The notes below the pieces were generated by a model. It made no database searches, was not told the DNA's origin, and was given only the letters and a program-made list of their open reading frames with translations. Source: Marinilabilia sp964403175 (GTDB taxonomy: Bacteria > Bacteroidota > Bacteroidia > Bacteroidales > Marinilabiliaceae). From it: DNA of 6,007 nucleotides. Below, piece after piece: positions 1-6,007 of the stretch (position 1 is its first letter; every line of letters starts with the position of its first letter). Where the stretch lies: contig CAYOFH010000178.1 of the NCBI GenBank assembly GCA_964403175.1, positions 1 to 6,007 of the forward strand, written 5' to 3'. The translations under genes were made by a program, and so were the position numbers.

Positions 1-27
1 AAACTATTCTGAAAAACCCTTATAAAC

Positions 28-63
28 ACCAATGACCAATTAACTAAATAACCGGCCATTGGT
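28..63. repeat. Imperfect inverted repeat
   Basis: ACCAATGACC at 28-37 pairs with GGCCATTGGT at 54-63 across a 16-nt loop. The only non-Watson-Crick position would be a wobble pair in RNA on one strand. No T-run follows on either strand, so a standard intrinsic terminator is not supported. It could be a binding site or an end of a short mobile repeat. It lies about 340 bp beyond the lgt stop, and its link to any gene is unknown. Confidence 0.4.
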
Positions 64-125
64 ATAAATTCTGTTTTGTGCAGTTTTTTAAATATAATAG
101 TCCGTTAAACTTTTTCAGGAACTTT

Positions 126-324
126 TTAAAATGTAATTTTTATGTAATTTCGCCACGCCTTCAGAGCTATCGTTTTAAAAAGAAATAACTACTGCCTGCT
201 GACTAACGACAAATTTACTTTTATCCATCAAGAGTTATAAGCCTCTTAAAATGTACTGTTTATGTAACTTTGTTAGTTCACGGGTTTGTCAGTAATTGAA
301 ATCCGACTACTGGCTACTGACTAA
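126..324. repeat. Two diverged copies of a two-part repeat, ~120 bp apart
   Basis: Module A at 126-152 matches 246-272 at 23 of 27 positions; the core is TTAAAATGTA followed by TTTATGTAA. Module B at 188-206 matches 306-324 at 17 of 19 positions; the core is ACTACTG and CTGACTAA. The offsets are 120 and 118 bp, but the roughly 35 bp between the modules is not similar in the two copies. This looks like an old tandem duplication, or two insertions of one small element, in which only the two modules were conserved. Function unknown. Confidence 0.6.
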
Positions 325-341
325 AAACTACTGACTAAACT
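307..341. repeat. Heptad tandem repeat (CTACTGA-like)
   Basis: Five consecutive 7-bp units can be read: CTACTGG, CTACTGA, CTAAAAA, CTACTGA, CTAAACT. A shorter, more diverged run of the same heptad lies at 189-209 (CTACTGC, CTGCTGA, CTAACGA). It is a low-copy, degenerate simple repeat in non-coding DNA. Nothing shows a function. Confidence 0.5.
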
Positions 342-358
342 ACTTTCATCTTAAATCT

Positions 359-372
359 GATGTCTCAACATC
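359..372 (-). terminator. Weak hairpin after lgt, doubtful terminator
   Basis: On the minus strand, GATGT pairs with ACATC around a 4-nt TGAG loop, about 33 nt after the lgt stop. The stem has only 5 bp and no T-run follows, so termination here is doubtful. It is listed because it is the only compact hairpin close to the end of the secA-lgt unit. Confidence 0.15.
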
Positions 373-404
373 TAACGGTCTAATACAATTAACTGTTCCA
401 TCTT

Positions 405-1229
405 TTACTTTTTCCCATCATTCGTCTGTATCGGTCCTCTTTTAATGGCTCTGTTCACATAATAAAGACCGCCAATGATAAATGGAATACTCAATATTTG
501 TCCCATATTCATCACCATTCCTGCCTCAAAAGCTTCCTGATCTGTTTTAACGAATTCAATGATAAACCTTGAGGCAAAAATTCCGATCAGAAAAACTCCG
601 AAAAGAAGTCCCTGGCGAAGTCGTGCATTGGTTTTCCAATATAAAAACATCAGATAAACAAACGTCACAAGATACGCAAGAGCTTCATAGATCTGTGTTG
701 GATGCCGCGGGGTGACCGATTCCGGATCCACTTTCTGGAACCAGAATGCCCAGGGTATATCGGTTGCATGACCTACAATTTCGGAATTCATCAGATTGCC
801 CAAACGAATAAATACTGCCGCCAGAGCCACAGGAACCACTAATCGGTCAAGAATCCATACCATGGGTTTTTTACTCACATTCTTAGAATAAAAGTAGATG
901 GCTACCAAAATACCGATGGCGCCACCATGACTTGCCAGTCCCCCGTGCCAAATGGCAAGTATCTCAGCAGGATTCTGGGAATAATAATCCCATCCGTAAA
1001 AGAACACATGCCCGAGGCGAGCCCCAATTACAGTGGCAATAACTACATAGAGGAATATCTTATCGAGCCATTTTTCGGGCAGTTGCTCCCACTTAAACAT
1101 ACGCTCAATAATGTAATACCCCAACAAAAAGCCCATTGCAAAAAAGAGCCCGTAATAACGTACCGACAATGGCCCAAGAGAAAAAATCTCGGGATCAGGA
1201 TTCCAGGTAATATAATTTAATAAAAACAT
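405..1229 (-). CDS. lgt: Prolipoprotein diacylglyceryl transferase (Lgt)
   Basis: Lgt is an inner-membrane enzyme that moves the diacylglyceryl group of phosphatidylglycerol onto the lipobox cysteine of prolipoproteins, the first step of lipoprotein maturation before signal peptidase II. The 274-residue protein (ATG start) is of normal family length and has about seven hydrophobic segments. Visible family motifs in order: RYYG at 24-27; GARLGHVFFYG near 69-79; HGGLASHGG at 95-103, with both conserved histidines; the signature RLGNLMNSEIVG starting at R142, with N145 and E150; RHPTQIYEA near 175-183; and SRFIIEF with R221, the likely equivalent of the second essential arginine of the E. coli enzyme. 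A TTG codon at 1235 would add two residues; the ATG at 1229 is preferred. That ATG lies 6 bp after the secA stop, which implies co-transcription and possibly translational coupling. No clear Shine-Dalgarno is seen; its upstream region lies inside the secA end. Catalytic residues appear intact. Confidence 0.96.
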   Translation of the reverse strand: MFLLNYITWNPDPEIFSLGPLSVRYYGLFFAMGFLLGYYIIERMFKWEQLPEKWLDKIFLYVVIATVIGARLGHVFFYGWDYYSQNPAEILAIWHGGLASHGGAIGILVAIYFYSKNVSKKPMVWILDRLVVPVALAAVFIRLGNLMNSEIVGHATDIPWAFWFQKVDPESVTPRHPTQIYEALAYLVTFVYLMFLYWKTNARLRQGLLFGVFLIGIFASRFIIEFVKTDQEAFEAGMVMNMGQILSIPFIIGGLYYVNRAIKRGPIQTNDGKK

Positions 1230-1235
1230 AAACAA

Positions 1236-4568
<3,333 letters not shown>

Positions 4569-4636
4569 AATATGAATAAATTAAATATTATAATAATAGG
4601 TAAAAATCATCCTTCCCAAAAAGAATCATGTGGAAG

Positions 4637-4666
4637 AAAAAATAAATAATAAGTATTGAAAATCAA
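4637..4666 (-). promoter_or_regulatory. Possible secA promoter
   Basis: On the minus strand, TTG (4666-4664) is followed after 19 nt by TATTTTTT (4644-4637). This resembles the Bacteroidota pattern of TTG near -33 and TAnnTTTG near -7, missing the final G. It would start transcription about 65 nt before the secA ATG. The TTG overlaps the stop codon of the upstream small gene. The region is very AT-rich, so a chance match is quite possible. Confidence 0.3.
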
Positions 4667-5106
4667 GCCTGACGGGGCCCGGCTCTGATTTCAAGATGAA
4701 GAAGCTTTGAAGGATTTTTATATTCAAAAAAATCAGAATAATTTAATCTGATTCCGAAATAAAGACGATCCGTTGTAAATGTTGAATAATCCTGAAGTGA
4801 CCACAAAGTAACACCTGCCGGAAAGACAGCGCCATCCTGGATATCTGAAATGCCTGCGGGTCTAAAGGAAGGAAAACCTGCAAAAGTATTTTGGATTCCT
4901 TTTTGTGATGAGGACTGTGTGGAAACTTTTACAAAATAGTGTTTGCCACTAACGGCCTTTATTGTTTTTTCAACCTCTTCGGTATTGATGTTCTTAGAAG
5001 ACCATTCATCCGGATTGTGATCCGGCTGACAATTGCCTACAGCCACATATACCGTGAGTGTAACCCCCAGTAAAGTTAAACATCCTATTTCCGAATAATT
5101 TCGCAC
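4663..5106 (-). CDS. Unrecognised small exported protein, possible lipoprotein
   Basis: I do not recognise a family in this 147-residue protein. It begins with a short n-region containing R2 and an unusual E6, then a hydrophobic stretch (about 7-23) ending in VAVGNC. Cys26 could be a lipobox cysteine, but the -1 residue is Asn rather than Gly, Ala or Ser, so lipidation is uncertain. QPDHNPDE follows, a polar acidic stretch that could follow an anchor. The rest is soluble and rich in aromatics and Ser/Thr (SGKHYFVKV, FAGFPSF, DRLYFGIRLNYSDFFEY), suggesting a small beta-rich domain in the periplasm or on a membrane face. The GTG start is chosen because AAGGAA lies 7 nt upstream and an in-frame TAG lies just beyond, leaving no upstream ATG. 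Its stop is 94 bp before secA on the same strand, so read-through into secA-lgt is possible. It has its own promoter-like sequence. Signal peptide plus ribosome binding site make it a real gene; function unknown. Confidence 0.7.
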   Translation of the reverse strand: MRNYSEIGCLTLLGVTLTVYVAVGNCQPDHNPDEWSSKNINTEEVEKTIKAVSGKHYFVKVSTQSSSQKGIQNTFAGFPSFRPAGISDIQDGAVFPAGVTLWSLQDYSTFTTDRLYFGIRLNYSDFFEYKNPSKLLHLEIRAGPRQA

Positions 5107-5112
5107 AATTAG

Positions 5113-5118
5113 TTCCTT
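5113..5118 (-). promoter_or_regulatory. Shine-Dalgarno site for the small exported protein
   Basis: The minus strand reads AGAAGGAACTAATT directly before GTG; AAGGA is 7 nt from the start. This decides the GTG start at 5106, since an in-frame TAG codon at 5121-5119 rules out any longer protein. It contrasts with secA and lgt, which have no clear Shine-Dalgarno. Confidence 0.6.
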
Positions 5119-5126
5119 CTAGATTT

Positions 5127-5157
5127 CAAAATGTAAAGATGTTAAATCTTTTGCAAA
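5127..5157 (-). promoter_or_regulatory. Probable Bacteroidota promoter with internal palindrome
   Basis: On the minus strand, TTTG (5157-5154) is followed after 18 nt by TACATTTTG (5135-5127), close to the TTTG / TAnnTTTG pattern of the main Bacteroidota sigma factor. It sits about 20-50 nt before the GTG start of the small exported protein, a sensible distance. Between the two elements is a perfect 6-bp inverted repeat, AAAGAT TTAAC ATCTTT (5151-5135), in a position where a repressor could act. The promoter is moderately supported; the operator role is inference. Confidence 0.45.
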
Positions 5158-5252
5158 TTCCGGGGATTTTGGCCGATTTTAACATTGATTTTACTGTAAT
5201 TGAAAAATCTATGGCAAAATACCATCTATTGACTATGACAGATTTGTAAACT

Positions 5253-5404
5253 TTCTCTCCGACCCTTCTTCGTACTTTCCTCACCCCTTCTTCGGGTCTT
5301 CATTGACGGTTGTTCGACTTTTCTCCGACTATTCTCCGACTCCTATAGAGTCGGAGAATAGTCGAACAAAGGCCGAAGGAGCCCCGAAGAAGGTACGAAG
5401 AAAG
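5253..5404. repeat. Hairpin built of inverted arrays of 11-bp units
   Basis: The left array (5253-5340) is exactly eight 11-bp units, among them CCTTCTTCGTA, CCTTCTTCGGG, TTTTCTCCGAC and TATTCTCCGAC (consensus near YYTTCTYCGAC). After a 9-bp centre the right array (5350-5404) is five units of the same family in reverse complement. Right units correspond in order to left units 8 (11/11), 6 (9/11), 5 (6/11), 4 (11/11) and 2 (10/11); left units 3 and 7 have no partner. The innermost stem is 13 bp (5330-5342 with 5348-5360) around a CTATA loop. Pairing can extend outward to 5261-5263 and 5405-5407. It lies upstream of both flanking genes, so it is not a terminator for either. The frames are not coding: 11 bp is out of step with codons, stops occur and there is no usable start. 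Confidence 0.85.
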
Positions 5405-5592
5405 GTCAATTACGACTAATTCAAAACATTAAATATCAGTCACTTAGCCATAATTCTACTTAACAAAAAGTTACAAAACACGAAAAAGCCCAACCAAAAA
5501 CACAGCTAACATATTAATTTATAGCATTTTACAAATACTCGCAAAAAAGATTACAAAGCTGATGAATATGTGAGATGCTGAGTTAAGTGCTT

Positions 5593-5624
5593 TTCCACCA
5601 TTCCACTATCCCAACTTTCCACGA
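5593..5624. repeat. Degenerate 8-bp tandem repeat
   Basis: Four consecutive 8-bp units are visible: TTCCACCA, TTCCACTA, TCCCAACT, TTCCACGA. The following sequence to about 5660 stays pyrimidine-rich, and CTATCCCA recurs at 5606-5613 and 5653-5660. This is a weak, decayed simple repeat with no sign of coding function. Confidence 0.4.
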
Positions 5625-5829
5625 ATTCTTTCAATTTTCTACCATCTGCCAGCTATCCCACTGCATACTCAAAGTCCCCACCAGAGAGGATTTAAGGTAC
5701 ACCTCTGTTCATTACAACTAATTACAGGAACGTTCTTTTCATTTTATCTGAAAAAAAGTAATTCTATCTTGCACCCATCAGCCGATTGAAAGAAGACAAC
5801 GGTTCCCGGATGCAGAACTCTCTTCTTTC

Positions 5830-5886
5830 TGTCGGTAAAACAACCGGCATCATCAAAATTTCACCTTAATCCAATCAAATAAGGTG
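5830..5886 (+). other. Two small hairpins before the plus-strand gene
   Basis: TGTCGGT (5830-5836) pairs with ACCGGCA (5843-5849), with one wobble pair, around a 6-nt loop. CACCTTA (5862-5868) pairs with TAAGGTG (5880-5886) around an 11-nt loop. They end about 50 nt before the ATG at 5937, so they could be folded leader RNA if transcription starts upstream. No riboswitch class is recognised, and there is no T-run directly after either stem. Chance pairing cannot be excluded. Confidence 0.3.
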
Positions 5887-5936
5887 GTTGGAAACCGCTT
5901 TTTCTAAATTAAAGTTTTTTCTGTTATTTTAGCACA

Positions 5937-6007
5937 ATGAGAAAAAAACATTCAGCTATACTAATATTCATTGCAATCGGTTTGATCCTGTATTTTAGCG
6001 ATTCAGG
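5937..6007 (+). CDS. Start of a membrane-anchored or exported protein (partial)
   Basis: The frame opens with ATG at 5937 and stays open for 23 codons to the window edge. The N-terminus is MRKKHS followed by a hydrophobic run (AILIFIAIGLILYF) and then SDS: a positively charged n-region and a core of about 14 residues. This fits a signal peptide or single N-terminal membrane anchor with the rest outside the cytoplasm. No lipobox cysteine appears before the edge. No Shine-Dalgarno is seen; the leader is AT-rich, as for secA. The product cannot be named from so little. It is divergent from the small exported protein and separated from it by 830 bp. Confidence 0.6.
   Translation, partial: MRKKHSAILIFIAIGLILYFSDS

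Larger units (their letters stand above)
1..404. other. Non-coding region downstream of lgt
   Basis: I find no credible gene here: all frames are broken by stops and no RNA gene is recognisable. The stretch is AT-rich. It holds an imperfect inverted repeat (28-63), two copies of a two-part repeat about 120 bp apart (126-206 and 246-324), heptad repeats related to CTACTGA (189-209 and 307-341), and a weak hairpin just after lgt (359-372). No convincing intrinsic terminator (GC-rich stem plus T-run on the minus strand) is visible after the lgt stop, so the transcript may end further left, or by another mechanism. Confidence 0.7.
5107..5936. other. Long divergent intergenic region
   Basis: These 830 bp separate the minus-strand small exported protein from the plus-strand gene at 5937. 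No convincing gene or known RNA is visible on either strand. The promoter of the small gene is at 5127-5157. The 11-bp hairpin array is at 5253-5404. From about 5408 to 5580 the DNA is plain AT-rich sequence. A pyrimidine-rich stretch with an 8-bp period begins at 5593. Two small hairpins (5830-5849 and 5862-5886) lie just upstream of the plus-strand gene. No clear promoter could be assigned to that gene. Confidence 0.65.

Noticed and set aside
1230..1235. TTG at 1235 as the lgt start
   Set aside because: It adds only two residues and directly abuts the secA stop; the ATG at 1229 is the more usual start and keeps normal family length.
4588..4629. Tiny minus-strand frame of 13 codons (MILFGKDDFYLLL) just upstream of secA, considered as a SecM/VemP-like arrest leader
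   Set aside because: It has no ribosome binding site, no signal sequence and no known arrest motif, and it is far too short to span the ribosome exit tunnel. A second 9-codon frame at 4581-4610 overlaps it in another phase, so both are probably chance.
4667..4684. GC-rich stretch with GGGCCC at the end of the small exported gene as a terminator
   Set aside because: The palindrome is only 6 bp inside the coding end, has no loop and no following T-run.
5253..5404. 11-bp array as a CRISPR array
   Set aside because: Units are contiguous with no unique spacers, far shorter than CRISPR repeats, and no cas gene is present.
5253..5404. 11-bp hairpin as an intrinsic transcription terminator
   Set aside because: Both flanking genes start on either side and point away, so no transcript from them would end here, and no T-run follows the stem on either strand.
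5815..5890. Possible tRNA-like segment (GGTTCCCGG near 5801-5809 and nearby stems)
   Set aside because: No cloverleaf can be laid out: no acceptor stem, anticodon arm or proper T-loop of the GTTCRA type.

Overview
The window looks like a chromosomal piece from a member of the Bacteroidota, most likely the Bacteroidales/Marinilabiliales side. Three things point there. SecA is long (1110 residues), with an expanded helical N-terminus, an insert at the start of its preprotein-binding domain and no NBD2 variable loop. Shine-Dalgarno sequences are weak or absent in front of secA and lgt. Upstream DNA fits the TTTG / TAnnTTTG type of Bacteroidota promoter. Genus cannot be read from the sequence alone.

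Layout, left to right. 1-404 is non-coding and carries an imperfect inverted repeat and two diverged copies of a two-part repeat spaced 118-120 bp apart, ending in CTACTGA-like heptads. 405-1229 (minus) is lgt, prolipoprotein diacylglyceryl transferase. 1236-4568 (minus) is secA, whose stop lies 6 bp before the lgt ATG, so the two are almost certainly one transcript. 4663-5106 (minus) is a small unrecognised secreted protein or lipoprotein with a GTG start and a good Shine-Dalgarno. 5107-5936 is an 830-bp gap between divergent genes. 5937 to the right edge is the start of a plus-strand gene with a membrane-anchor or signal-peptide N-terminus.

How the genes fit together: SecA is the ATPase that pushes preproteins through SecYEG, and Lgt is the first enzyme acting on prolipoproteins after they emerge. 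A secA-lgt unit therefore couples export to lipid modification. The small upstream gene encodes a possible lipoprotein, so it could be a client of both, but that is inference from position.

The most unusual element is at 5253-5404. Eight tandem 11-bp units (consensus near YYTTCTYCGAC) are followed, after a 9-bp centre, by five units of the same family in inverted orientation. Together they form a long hairpin in which the right arm lacks exactly units 3 and 7 of the left arm. It lies between two genes that point away from it, so it is not the terminator of either. The other non-coding stretches also carry short-period repeats (7 bp near 189-209 and 307-341, 8 bp at 5593-5624). No complete new multi-gene system is visible; the 11-bp hairpin array is the best candidate for something undescribed.
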